Below, in pieces: positions 28,068-34,943 of a DNA stretch of 64,000 nt. Origin of the DNA: Bosea sp. RAC05 (GTDB lineage: Bacteria; Pseudomonadota; Alphaproteobacteria; Rhizobiales; Beijerinckiaceae); the NCBI RefSeq assembly GCF_001713455.1, contig NZ_CP016464.1, forward strand, positions 4,760,001-4,824,000, read 5' to 3'. A program made the position numbers and the translations under genes. Position 1 is the stretch's first letter. Each line of letters starts with the position of its first letter. Under the pieces are notes generated by a model that worked only from the letters and a program-made list of their open reading frames with translations, was not told the origin of the DNA and did not search any database.

Positions 28068-28070
28068 GAT

Positions 28071-28183
28071 GTCCCGCATCCCTACGCCGGCATGACCCGG
28101 ATCAGGTTCGGAGGGTCACCGCGCTGTCGGACAAAAGCCCGACCGGCGGAATCTCAGCCTCCTCGCGAGGCACCCCTTGGAAC
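28071..28183 (-). ncRNA. TPP riboswitch (THI element)
   Basis: Read on the minus strand, the conserved THI blocks appear in order: GGGGTGCC, GGCTGAGATT, CCCTCCGAACCTGATC, CGGGTCATGCCGGCGTAGGGA. A closing stem GTTCC/GGGAC (28179-28183 with 28071-28075) completes the aptamer. It binds thiamine pyrophosphate and normally lowers expression of thiamine synthesis or uptake genes. The next genes downstream on this strand are the LuxE-like, LuxC-like and ABC importer genes, starting about 75 bases later. Confidence 0.95.
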
Positions 28184-28272
28184 AGCGGCCACCATGATGG
28201 CGCGCCCGCCCCGCTGTCAAGGAAGCGTCACGGGACCTTCGCCGGCCGCCACGAAACCGGCGAGCCGATCCG

Positions 28273-28953
28273 TCATTCGGCTGCGGAAGCGGCCCCGGAT
28301 TGCAGCGCCGGTCGCCATGTCGCGAGCGCATCCCGCCCCGCCGCGGTCAACGCATAGACGCCGCGACCCGTTGTCTCGAACCAGCCATAGACGTTGCGGT
28401 GCAGAATCTTCTGCGCGTCCGGGCAGGTCGGCTTGAGGTCGCGCGGCCGTTGCGGCCCCTCCACCATTGCCGCCGCGCAGGCCAGCGCCTGCTGGCGATA
28501 GGCGGTCATCACCGGTCGGCGCGTGCCGCCGCCAACGACGGGATCGCCCTGGCGACGCCGGTGTTCATCCACGAGACGGGACCGCCGTTTCGGGTCCTTG
28601 CGCGGCGTCGGTGCAACCGGGGACACGAGCACGTCGACCTGGCCGGATGCGGCGACCCCCAGCAGCCCGAGACCGAGCCGGCGACAGAGATTGCGGTAGC
28701 GCGGATCGCTCTCGCGGCCCTTGCCCCGGGCCGACAGCCGCGCCGCCAGCCAGACCTCGTCGCCGATGCTCATGCGGTCGACGCCTTGCAGGATCAGCTC
28801 GAGATTGAAGGTCAGCTTGAGCTCGCCGATCACCACCACGCTCGGGTCGCCGGCCCGCACCCCGACGAGATCGCAAGGCCCGACCTCGCCCTTGACGGTG
28901 TAGCCCAGCGCCTCGAGGAACGCCTTAACCGGCAGGTAGAGCGACGTTTCCAC
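28273..28953 (-). CDS. DUF2161 family putative PD-(D/E)XK phosphodiesterase
   Basis: The 226-residue protein starts at the GTG at 28953 (ETSLYLPVKAFLEALGYTVKGE, the DUF2161 opening) with GAGGG seven bases upstream. A nuclease-like core is visible: Asp28 in CDLVGV and Glu44-x-Lys46 in IGELKLT, the PD-(D/E)XK pattern. The C-terminal part (about 150-226, KILHRNVYGWFETTGRGVYALTAAG) looks like a winged helix. Function is unknown; family assignment is from memory of COG5482/DUF2161. It stands alone between the riboswitch and the tRNA islet and reads in the same direction as the riboswitch operon. Confidence 0.8.
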   Translation of the reverse strand: METSLYLPVKAFLEALGYTVKGEVGPCDLVGVRAGDPSVVVIGELKLTFNLELILQGVDRMSIGDEVWLAARLSARGKGRESDPRYRNLCRRLGLGLLGVAASGQVDVLVSPVAPTPRKDPKRRSRLVDEHRRRQGDPVVGGGTRRPVMTAYRQQALACAAAMVEGPQRPRDLKPTCPDAQKILHRNVYGWFETTGRGVYALTAAGRDALATWRPALQSGAASAAE

Positions 28954-29478
28954 GGAAGACCCTCTAAACAACTGTCATGCAGCCGCGGCGGTGGCAGAGC
29001 CGCCGAGACCGCAGCGCCATCGGCCCTGAAGAGGGTGCACGGCAAAAGCTCGCCGTCCGGAACGGCAGCGACTCGCCTGAGGTATCCTGGAAAATCCTTC
29101 GGCGGCGGGGAAGTGGCGGACCGGGAGGGATTGTCAAAATTCTCCAGAGAGATCAATAAATTCAATAACTTGAGAGCCGCAGATTTTGATCGCGTGTACC
29201 AGTCCTGTGACCTGTCGTCCAGCGGACCCAGGCGGGTTCACAGGGCCCGCACTCAACCCCGGTTGGGCTCGTAGACTGTGACGAAGCGCCAAAGATTGAC
29301 CCCACGAATTCTGCCTTTAACCCGCTGACATGGATGGCCTATCACCGTTCAGAGAGGGATCACGAGCGGCGCCGATCGTGACCGCTGTCTCAGTGACGAT
29401 AACCGTTTTAATTGAATAACTTAAACGCCACCTGCGGTAGGGTCGCGCCTCAATGCTGAACCACGGGGAGGAAACGAG
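28954..29478. other. Non-coding stretch at the edge of the tRNA-Ser islet
   Basis: No supported gene lies in these 525 bases. From about 29130 to 29460 the sequence is clearly more A/T-rich than the flanks, consistent with imported DNA. It includes the tRNA-Ser 3'-end copy at 29114-29132 and leads into a strong ribosome binding site (GGGGAGGAAACGAG) for the DapA-family gene. I see no clear promoter. Confidence 0.5.
29114..29132 (-). repeat. Partial tRNA-Ser 3' end, likely attachment-site copy
   Basis: TGGCGGACCGGGAGGGATT matches the first 19 bases (plus-strand reading) of the tRNA-Ser at 30755-30773 with one difference (C for A). It is in the same orientation and contains the encoded CCA, acceptor 3' strand and part of the T arm, but no tRNA body. 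This is the expected att scar of tRNA-targeted integration. Confidence 0.6.
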
Positions 29479-30384
29479 ATGGACTTCAAGCCGCCATTCA
29501 CGGGCATTCACGCGATCGTCTATGCGTTGTTCGATGCGCAGGAGCGGCTGAACCGCGAGGCGATGCGCAAGCAGGTCGAGATCTGTCTCGGGCTCGGCGT
29601 CCACGGGATGGCGGCTCTAGGGCTCGCGACCGAGGTCTCGAAGCTCGGCGTAACCGAGCGGCGAATGGTGATGGAGTGGGTCGCCGAGGATACGAACGGG
29701 CGCGTACCACTGGCCTTCACGATCTTCGGTTCGTCGGTCGCAGAGCAGGTCGAGCAGGTCCGCGCGGCCGAGGCGGCGGGGGCCGACTGGGTGATCCTGC
29801 AGCCACCGATGGTCGGAAGCTTCGGCGCGGCAGAGTACATCCGCTTCTTCGGGCGCGTCGCCGAGGCGACGTCGCTGCCGGTCGCGATCCAGAACGCGCC
29901 GGCCTATATGGGGCGCGGCCTCTCCGCCGATGACATTCGCGCGCTGGTCGCGCAGCATCCGAATATCTGCCTCGTCAAGGGCGAGGGTTCGGTCGTGGAG
30001 ATCCGGCATCTGATCGAGGCGACGGATGGGCAACTGCCGGTCATGAACGGCCGCGGCGGCCTCGAACTGATCGATAATTTTCGTGCCGGTTGCGCCGGGA
30101 TGATCCTCGCCCCCGATACGATCGACTATGCACTGGCCGCGCATGCGCGGCTCAACGCCGGTAACGAGGAGAGCGCCGAAGCCGCCTACCGCGAGATGCT
30201 GGCGACGACGGTCTTCATCATGCAGTCCCTTGAAAGCCTGATCTGCTACGGCAAGCGCCTGTTCGGCGCGCGCGCCGGCATCGAGATCCATGACCGGGCG
30301 CCGGCGCTGCGCCCCACTGCGTTCGGCCTCGACCTCGTCCAGCGCCATGCGGCGCGTCTCGGGCCCTATCGAGTCCTCGGCTGA
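29479..30384 (+). CDS. DapA/NAL-family aldolase-type enzyme, substrate unknown
   Basis: The 301-residue protein folds as the dihydrodipicolinate synthase / N-acetylneuraminate lyase class: GVHGMAALGLATEVSKL and the Schiff-base lysine Lys167 in ICLVKGEGS. The tyrosine that normally precedes Asn (Y-N-x-P, Tyr133 in E. coli DapA) is Gln138 here (AIQNAPAYMGRGL), so a standard DapA role is unlikely. A strong GGGGAGGAAACGAG site precedes the ATG. It is the only intact gene of the tRNA-Ser islet, and no partner enzymes for a sugar-acid or sialic-acid route lie beside it. Confidence 0.85.
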   Translation: MDFKPPFTGIHAIVYALFDAQERLNREAMRKQVEICLGLGVHGMAALGLATEVSKLGVTERRMVMEWVAEDTNGRVPLAFTIFGSSVAEQVEQVRAAEAAGADWVILQPPMVGSFGAAEYIRFFGRVAEATSLPVAIQNAPAYMGRGLSADDIRALVAQHPNICLVKGEGSVVEIRHLIEATDGQLPVMNGRGGLELIDNFRAGCAGMILAPDTIDYALAAHARLNAGNEESAEAAYREMLATTVFIMQSLESLICYGKRLFGARAGIEIHDRAPALRPTAFGLDLVQRHAARLGPYRVLG

Positions 30385-30655
30385 TCGGATCGCGGGCGAG
30401 CCAGGTGTCGTGAGCGGATCGGGTGACCTTCTGCGCCTCGCGCTCGCTCAGCGAACGCGGGCCGACTTTCAGGTCGGCCCGGCGCGTCTCGACGGCGACG
30501 AACACCTCCGCCTGTTCGAGCTTGGCCTCGGACGGGTCTCGGGTTCAGAGGCTCTGCTTCTCCTCGGTCTTGCCGATCAGGGCGCCGAGCGCGCCCGGGA
30601 CGCGCTTGCGAAACCAGTGGATTCCGGTCTTGGGATGCTTCCAGGGGCGCGACAT
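30385..30655 (-). pseudogene. Tyrosine integrase remnant (N-terminal part, nonsense mutation, truncated)
   Basis: Starting at the ATG at 30655 the minus strand reads MSRPWKHPKTGIHWFRKRVP, the N terminus I know from tRNA-targeting tyrosine recombinases, then EEKQSL and an in-frame TGA at 30547-30545. Past the stop the same frame continues TRDPSEAKLEQAEVFVAVE, LKVGPRSLSEREAQK and DTWLARDP, still integrase-like. A single stop codon replaces what is probably a glycine codon. The gene is then lost where the DapA-family gene ends, so the catalytic domain is gone. Its position 100 bases from the tRNA-Ser 3' end fits an integrase. Confidence 0.75.
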
Positions 30656-30754
30656 TGCGAGAGCCATTGCGTACCACCCGTGTGCACCACTCGGGCGGCT
30701 GCAAGCCCCTGATTTTTCAGAACTCCTTTTTGGATCATACCCTGAGCGGGATGA

Positions 30755-30844
30755 TGGCGGACAGGGAGGGATTTGAACCCCCGATACCCTTGCGGGTATG
30801 CCGCATTTCGAGTGCGGTGCATTCAACCACTCTGCCACCTGTCC
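30755..30844 (-). tRNA. tRNA-Ser (anticodon CGA)
   Basis: On the minus strand the 5' acceptor arm GGACAGG pairs with CCTGTCC, followed by discriminator G and an encoded CCA. The anticodon stem CCGCA/TGCGG encloses the loop CTCGAAA with anticodon CGA (plus-strand 30808-30810), reading UCG serine codons. The long variable arm TACCCGCAAGGGTA is typical of class II serine tRNAs, and the T loop GTTCAAATC is intact. Confidence 0.97.
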
Positions 30845-31183
30845 GCGGTCGCCTTCGGTCGAAGCGGGCTGGTTACTACACGCGGCGTTCGGCCAAAACA
30901 AGCCTTCGCTCGCGCGCCGGACGCATTCTGTCCCGCGCCGTCTTTGCCGCGTCGCATTCGGCAGGGTTCGCGACGCTTTCGCTTGACCTCTGCGACCCCA
31001 GCGACTATCGAGCCTCGTCCGGCGTGGGGAAACCCGCGCCTGATCTCTTTTGGCCCTTTCGTCTCGCCCTGCGCGAGCCGGGGCCTTCGAGAGCGAACCC
31101 TGACCCGTAACGACTGCCAAAAAGCCGTCCCGCATGCGCCTCGTCGAGGCCGTGACAGGGCGGGGCCGAACATGGAGGATAAA
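30845..31183. other. Non-coding stretch between tRNA-Ser and rplU
   Basis: About 340 bases with no supported gene. It must hold the divergent promoters of the tRNA (minus) and of rplU-rpmA (plus). The long leader before rplU ends in GGAGGAT three bases before its ATG. No clear autoregulatory L21 leader structure was recognised by eye. Confidence 0.5.
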
Positions 31184-31876
31184 ATGTTCGCAGTCATCAA
31201 GACCGGCGGAAAACAGTTCCGCGTGACCGCCAACGATCGCATCACCACCGCCAAGATCGAAGGCAACCCGGGCGACACCGTCGCCTTCGACACCGTGCTG
31301 ATGCTCACCGACGGCGAGAAGACCACGCTCGACGCCAAGGCCCTCTCCGAGATCACGGTTGCCGCCGAGATCGTCGAGCAGGCTCGCGGCGACAAGGTCA
31401 TCGCCTTCAAGAAGCGTCGCCGCCAGAATTCGAAGCGCAAGCGTGGCTTCCGCGCCGAGCTGACGGTCATCCGCATCACCGACATTCTCACCGGCGGCAA
31501 GAAGCCGGAGATGAAGAAGGGCGAGGCTTCGGCCGTCGCGCTTCAGGCCGGCGCTGCCGAGGCCAAGGCCAAGCCCGCCGCGAAGGCTCCGAAGGCCGCC
31601 AAGGCCGAGGCCGGTGCGCTGGACGCCTCCAACCTCTCGCTGATCTCGGGCGTCGGCCCGACCATCGAGAAGAAGCTGCGCGCCGCCGGCATCACCTCCT
31701 GGAACGACATCGCCGCCTGGACCGAGGCCGACGTCGCCAAGTGGGACGAGGAGCTCAAGCTCCGCGGCCGCGCCACCCGCGAGGAGTGGGTCGTGCAGGC
31801 CAAGGAGCTCCTGGCCGGCAAGCCCCCGCGGGCCAAGGCCGACCAGGCCGAGCTGGCTTCCGGCGAGGACTACTGA
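31184..31876 (+). CDS. rplU: 50S ribosomal protein L21 with C-terminal helix-hairpin-helix extension
   Basis: Residues 1-100 are L21 (MFAVIKTGGKQFRVTANDRI, GDKVIAFKKRRRQNSKRKRGFR), a 23S rRNA-binding protein. An Ala/Lys linker (about 110-145) then leads to a helix-hairpin-helix-like domain (LSLISGVGPTIEKKLRAAGI, then WNDIAAWTEADVAKWDEEL). At 230 residues the protein is twice the length of E. coli L21. The extension is common in Hyphomicrobiales; its job is unknown. I start at 31184, three bases after GGAGGAT. rpmA follows 100 bases later. Confidence 0.95.
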   Translation: MFAVIKTGGKQFRVTANDRITTAKIEGNPGDTVAFDTVLMLTDGEKTTLDAKALSEITVAAEIVEQARGDKVIAFKKRRRQNSKRKRGFRAELTVIRITDILTGGKKPEMKKGEASAVALQAGAAEAKAKPAAKAPKAAKAEAGALDASNLSLISGVGPTIEKKLRAAGITSWNDIAAWTEADVAKWDEELKLRGRATREEWVVQAKELLAGKPPRAKADQAELASGEDY

Positions 31877-31976
31877 CGCCTCCCGTCAGTCCCGTTTTCG
31901 CTTCCCCGCCCGAACCGGCTGGCTTTTGCCGCCGATTCGGGTTAGAGAGACCACATCAGTTTTGAGGTAGGGCGTT

Positions 31977-32243
31977 ATGGCTCACAAAAAGGCAGGCGGC
32001 TCGTCCCGCAACGGTCGCGACTCCGAAAGCAAGCGCCTCGGCGTGAAGAAGTTCGGCGACCAGGCCGTCATTCCGGGCAACATCATCATCCGCCAGCGCG
32101 GAACCCGTTGGCATGCCGGCGTCAATGTCGGCATGGGCAAAGACCATACCCTCTTTGCGACCACGGCCGGCCGAGTCCGATTCACGACGAAACTCGGCCG
32201 AGCTTTCGTGAACGTAGTCCCGGCCCAAGAGGCCGCAGAATAA
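31977..32243 (+). CDS. rpmA: 50S ribosomal protein L27
   Basis: The 88-residue protein is a textbook L27: [24 protein letters not shown], then [26 protein letters not shown] and a GRVRF segment. Its N-terminal tail reaches the peptidyl transferase centre. A terminator follows 93 bases after the stop. In relatives the next genes are an acetyltransferase and obgE; here the acetyltransferase is present but obgE is not. Confidence 0.97.
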   Translation: MAHKKAGGSSRNGRDSESKRLGVKKFGDQAVIPGNIIIRQRGTRWHAGVNVGMGKDHTLFATTAGRVRFTTKLGRAFVNVVPAQEAAE

Positions 32244-32335
32244 GACGGCGGATAGGGACTTCTCCGATCCGCCGGTTCCATCGAACCGGAACGGATCAGG
32301 GGTCCAGCCCTCTACGGGGTCACCCAAGGTCAGCG

Positions 32336-32371
32336 AAAGGGAGGTGGGACCAAATCCCAGCTCCCTTTTTC
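32336..32371 (+). terminator. Rho-independent terminator after rpmA
   Basis: AAGGGAG-g-TGGGA and TCCCA-g-CTCCCTT form a long stem around a short CCAAA loop, followed by a run of Ts. It ends 23 bases before the acetyltransferase ATG, so it should terminate or strongly reduce rplU-rpmA transcripts reaching the next gene. Confidence 0.85.
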
Positions 32372-32394
32372 GTTTGCGCCGACGGAGAGACCCG

Positions 32395-33048
32395 ATGTTC
32401 CCCGAATTGACCCGCGACGATGTCTTCCGGCTCGAGACCCGCCGCCTCTGGCTGCGCTGGCCGCGCATGGCGGACGCTTCCGCCATCCTGCGTCAGGCCG
32501 GGGAGAAAGCCGTGGCCGAGATGACGGCCTCGATCCCGCATCCCTACCCCGTGGATGCGGTCGAGCCCTTCATCTTCGCCATGCGCAAGGGCAATGCGCT
32601 GGGTGAACATCTGGTGCTGGCGATCACGCCGCGGTCCAAGCCCAACGAGCTGATCGGCATGATCGGCGCGCATCGCCAGGCCACGGGCGTGCCCTTCATC
32701 GGCTATTGGTTGGGCACGGGCCATTGGGGCAAGGGGCTGGCGACGGAGGCCACCCAGGCGCTGATCGATACCGTGTTCTCGCTGAGCGAGATCAAGGCGA
32801 TCGAGGCCGACGCGCGCGTCATCAACCCCGCCTCCAAGCGCGTGCTGGAGAAGTCGGGCTTCCGCGCCGAGGGCTCGTTCCTGAAGTCTCTGCCGGCCCG
32901 CGGCGGCCTCTTCCCCTGCGAGCAGTACCGGCTCGACCGCTCGACCTGGGCGGCGCTGAAGAGCTGGGGCACGAGCGGCTGGACCCATGCGCCGGAGATC
33001 GAGCCCTCCGTCGCCATCGACACGCCGTGCGAACCCTGCCCGGCGTAA
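32395..33048 (+). CDS. GNAT family N-acetyltransferase (RimJ-like)
   Basis: The 217-residue acetyl-CoA-dependent transferase has the RimJ/RimL-type layout: LETRRLWLRWPRMADA, GYWLGTGHWGKGLATEAT (acetyl-CoA loop) and ARVINPASKRVLEKSGF. The ATG at 32395 is preceded by GGAGAG. The gene occupies the place between rpmA and obgE that it holds in many Hyphomicrobiales genomes, which hints at modification of a translation component, but the target is unknown. It is followed by a palindromic repeat instead of obgE. Confidence 0.88.
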   Translation: MFPELTRDDVFRLETRRLWLRWPRMADASAILRQAGEKAVAEMTASIPHPYPVDAVEPFIFAMRKGNALGEHLVLAITPRSKPNELIGMIGAHRQATGVPFIGYWLGTGHWGKGLATEATQALIDTVFSLSEIKAIEADARVINPASKRVLEKSGFRAEGSFLKSLPARGGLFPCEQYRLDRSTWAALKSWGTSGWTHAPEIEPSVAIDTPCEPCPA

Positions 33049-33056
33049 GCGTTCCA

Positions 33057-33133
33057 CGTCATTCCCGGGCGGCGCTCTGCGCCGACCCGGGAATCTCGAT
33101 CAGGAGATGCTCGGGTCGAGCCCGAGCATGACG
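33057..33133. repeat. Palindromic intergenic repeat, type B, copy 1
   Basis: An outer stem CGTCAT/ATGACG closes two inner hairpins: ATTCCCGGG with CCCGGGAAT, and ATGCTCGGG with CCCGAGCAT, predicting a three-way junction. A second copy lies at 36930-37005. It separates two convergent genes and may also act as a bidirectional terminator or mRNA stabiliser. Confidence 0.9.
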
Positions 33134-33144
33134 AACAGTTCGAC

Positions 33145-34128
33145 CTACTTCACGAACGTCCCGCCGAGTTCGTCCTCGATATGGATGCGGATGATCTCGT
33201 CGAAGCTCGACTCGGCCTTGAAGCCGAGTGCGATCGCCCGCTGCGGGTCGAAATTGCGCGGCCAGCCCTCGACGATCTTGTCGATCACCGGATCGGGCAC
33301 GCGCTTGATGCGCGCCACGACGCCGTCGCCCGCGACCTTGCGCAGCGCCTCGATCTGCTCGGCCACCGTGCAGGAATAGCCCGGCATGTTCAGCGCGCGG
33401 CGGGGACCGACGGCCGCCAGGTCCATGGTCGCGGCATGGAGCAGGAAATTGACGGCCGAGCGCGGCGAGGCGTGCCAATGGCGCACCTGGTCCGACACGG
33501 GGAGCACCGCGTCGATGCCGTTCAGCGGCTCGCGGATGATGTTGGAGAAGAAGCCCGACGCCGCCTTGTTGGGCGATCCCGGCCGCACGCAGATCGTCGG
33601 GAAGCGGATGCTGAGCCCGTCGAAGAAGCCGCGGCGCGAATAATCGGAGAGCAGCAGTTCGCAGATCGCCTTCTGCGTGCCGTAGCTGGTCAGCGGCGTC
33701 GTGAAGAACTCGTCGCCGATCTTGTCGTGGAACGGCGCACCGAACACGGCGACCGACGAGGTGAAGACCACCCGCGGCTTGTAGCCGTCGCCGGTCAGGC
33801 GGATCGCCTCGAACAGGAAGCGCGTGCCGTCGAGGTTGATCTTGTAGCCCTTCTCGAAATCGGCCTCGGCCTCGCCCGAGACGACCGCCGCCAGATGCAC
33901 GATGAGCCCGGGCCGCGAGGCGATCAGCTTCTCAGCCTCGCCGGGAACCGACAGATCCGAGACGATGGCATCAAAAGCGAAGGCCGCGCCCTTGGGCGCC
34001 TGCGCCGGGACGACGTCCTGCGCCGTCACCTTCGCGATCGGCTTTCCGCCGAGAGCGCCGTCACGGGCGAGACGCTCGATGAATTTGCGGCCGGCCATGC
34101 CGGCCCCACCGAGAACGAGAATATGCAT
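33145..34128 (-). CDS. NAD-dependent epimerase/dehydrogenase, DenD (D-erythronate dehydrogenase)-like
   Basis: The 327-residue extended SDR starts MHILVLGGAGMAGRKFIERL (Rossmann GxxGxxG) and carries the active-site YGTQKAICELLL (YxxxK), VFTSSVAVFGAP and LSIRFPTICVRPGSPNKAAS. The last segments are typical of DenD, which oxidises D-erythronate to 2-oxo-tetronate with NAD. The usual DenD partners (OtnK/OtnC/OtnI-type) are not present, so a related sugar acid may be the substrate. It is the last gene of the sugar-acid cluster, with a GGGAGGAAG site before the ATG. Confidence 0.78.
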   Translation of the reverse strand: MHILVLGGAGMAGRKFIERLARDGALGGKPIAKVTAQDVVPAQAPKGAAFAFDAIVSDLSVPGEAEKLIASRPGLIVHLAAVVSGEAEADFEKGYKINLDGTRFLFEAIRLTGDGYKPRVVFTSSVAVFGAPFHDKIGDEFFTTPLTSYGTQKAICELLLSDYSRRGFFDGLSIRFPTICVRPGSPNKAASGFFSNIIREPLNGIDAVLPVSDQVRHWHASPRSAVNFLLHAATMDLAAVGPRRALNMPGYSCTVAEQIEALRKVAGDGVVARIKRVPDPVIDKIVEGWPRNFDPQRAIALGFKAESSFDEIIRIHIEDELGGTFVK

Positions 34129-34159
34129 GGGCTTCCTCCCTGTTGTTGTTCTTGTGCGC

Positions 34160-34906
34160 TCAGAGAGCGAAGCCGCCATCGGCGAGATGGATCTGGCCGG
34201 TGGTGTAGCTCGCCTCGTCGGAGGCGAGGTAGACGGCGAGCCAGGCGATCTCCTGCGCCGTGCCGAGCCGGCCCATCGGCTGACGGTCGATGAAGGCCTG
34301 CCGCGCGGCGGCTTCCGTGGTCTTGGTCGAGGTCGCCAGATCCTTGATGCGCTGGTCAAGCGAGGGCGACTGGATCGTGCCCGGGCAGATCGCGTTCGAG
34401 CGGATGCCCTTCTTGATGAAGTCGGCCGCGACCGCCTTGGTCAGCCCGATCACCGCCGCCTTGGTCGTGCCATAGGCGTAGCGGTTCGGGATGCCGCGGA
34501 CAGAACCCGCGCCCGAGGCGATGTTGACGATCGAGCCCGCGCCCTTCGCCAGCATGCCCGGCAGGAACGCCTTGATCGTGCGGTGCATCGAGGTGACGTT
34601 GAGGTCGAAGGAGAAATCCCAGGCCTTGTCGTCGGTGTCGAGCACCGTGCCATGGTGGACGTAGCCGGCGGCGTTGACGAGGATGTCGATCGTCCCGACC
34701 TTCGCCGCGAACGCCTCGACCGCCTTGTTGGAGAGCACGTCGAGCTTGCGCTTCTTCGCCTTGGGAATGCCCTCGAGCAGCGTGACGTCCTTGTCGGTCG
34801 CCCAGACGGTCGCGCCCTCGGCGACGAAGGCCTCCGCGATCGCGCGCCCGATGCCCTGGCCGGCGGCGGTGACGACCGCGACCTTGCCCTTCAAACGTCC
34901 TGCCAT
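34160..34906 (-). CDS. SDR family oxidoreductase in a sugar-acid cluster
   Basis: The 248-residue classical SDR has the cofactor loop TAAGQGIGRAIAEAF, NIASGAGS, the active-site YGTTKAAVIGLTKAVA and NAICPGTIQSPSLDQRI. Asp42 region (WATDKD) favours NAD. It resembles BDH2/L-fuconate-type dehydrogenases that oxidise hydroxy acids, but the substrate is not certain. It stands between a DenD-like gene (31 bases downstream) and an acetyltransferase (37 bases upstream), all on the minus strand. Confidence 0.82.
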   Translation of the reverse strand: MAGRLKGKVAVVTAAGQGIGRAIAEAFVAEGATVWATDKDVTLLEGIPKAKKRKLDVLSNKAVEAFAAKVGTIDILVNAAGYVHHGTVLDTDDKAWDFSFDLNVTSMHRTIKAFLPGMLAKGAGSIVNIASGAGSVRGIPNRYAYGTTKAAVIGLTKAVAADFIKKGIRSNAICPGTIQSPSLDQRIKDLATSTKTTEAAARQAFIDRQPMGRLGTAQEIAWLAVYLASDEASYTTGQIHLADGGFAL

Positions 34907-34943
34907 GCTGTTGTCCTCGCCTTCGCGTTTCTTGGTGGTGACA

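Larger units (their letters stand above)
29114..30755. mobile_element. Decayed integrative islet at tRNA-Ser
   Basis: A 19-base copy of the tRNA-Ser 3' end (29114-29132) and the tRNA gene itself (3' end at 30755) bound about 1.6 kb holding an integrase remnant next to the tRNA and one intact DapA-family gene. The arrangement tRNA, int in the same direction, cargo, then a 3'-end copy is that of an integrated element. The island is reduced and its integrase is broken. Confidence 0.6.

Noticed and set aside
29114..29132. A second functional tRNA-Ser gene
   Set aside because: Only the 3' end is present; no anticodon arm or 5' half can be found beside it.
29479..30384. dapA of lysine biosynthesis
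   Set aside because: The active-site Tyr is missing and the gene lies in an acquired islet; a housekeeping DapA would keep the Tyr.
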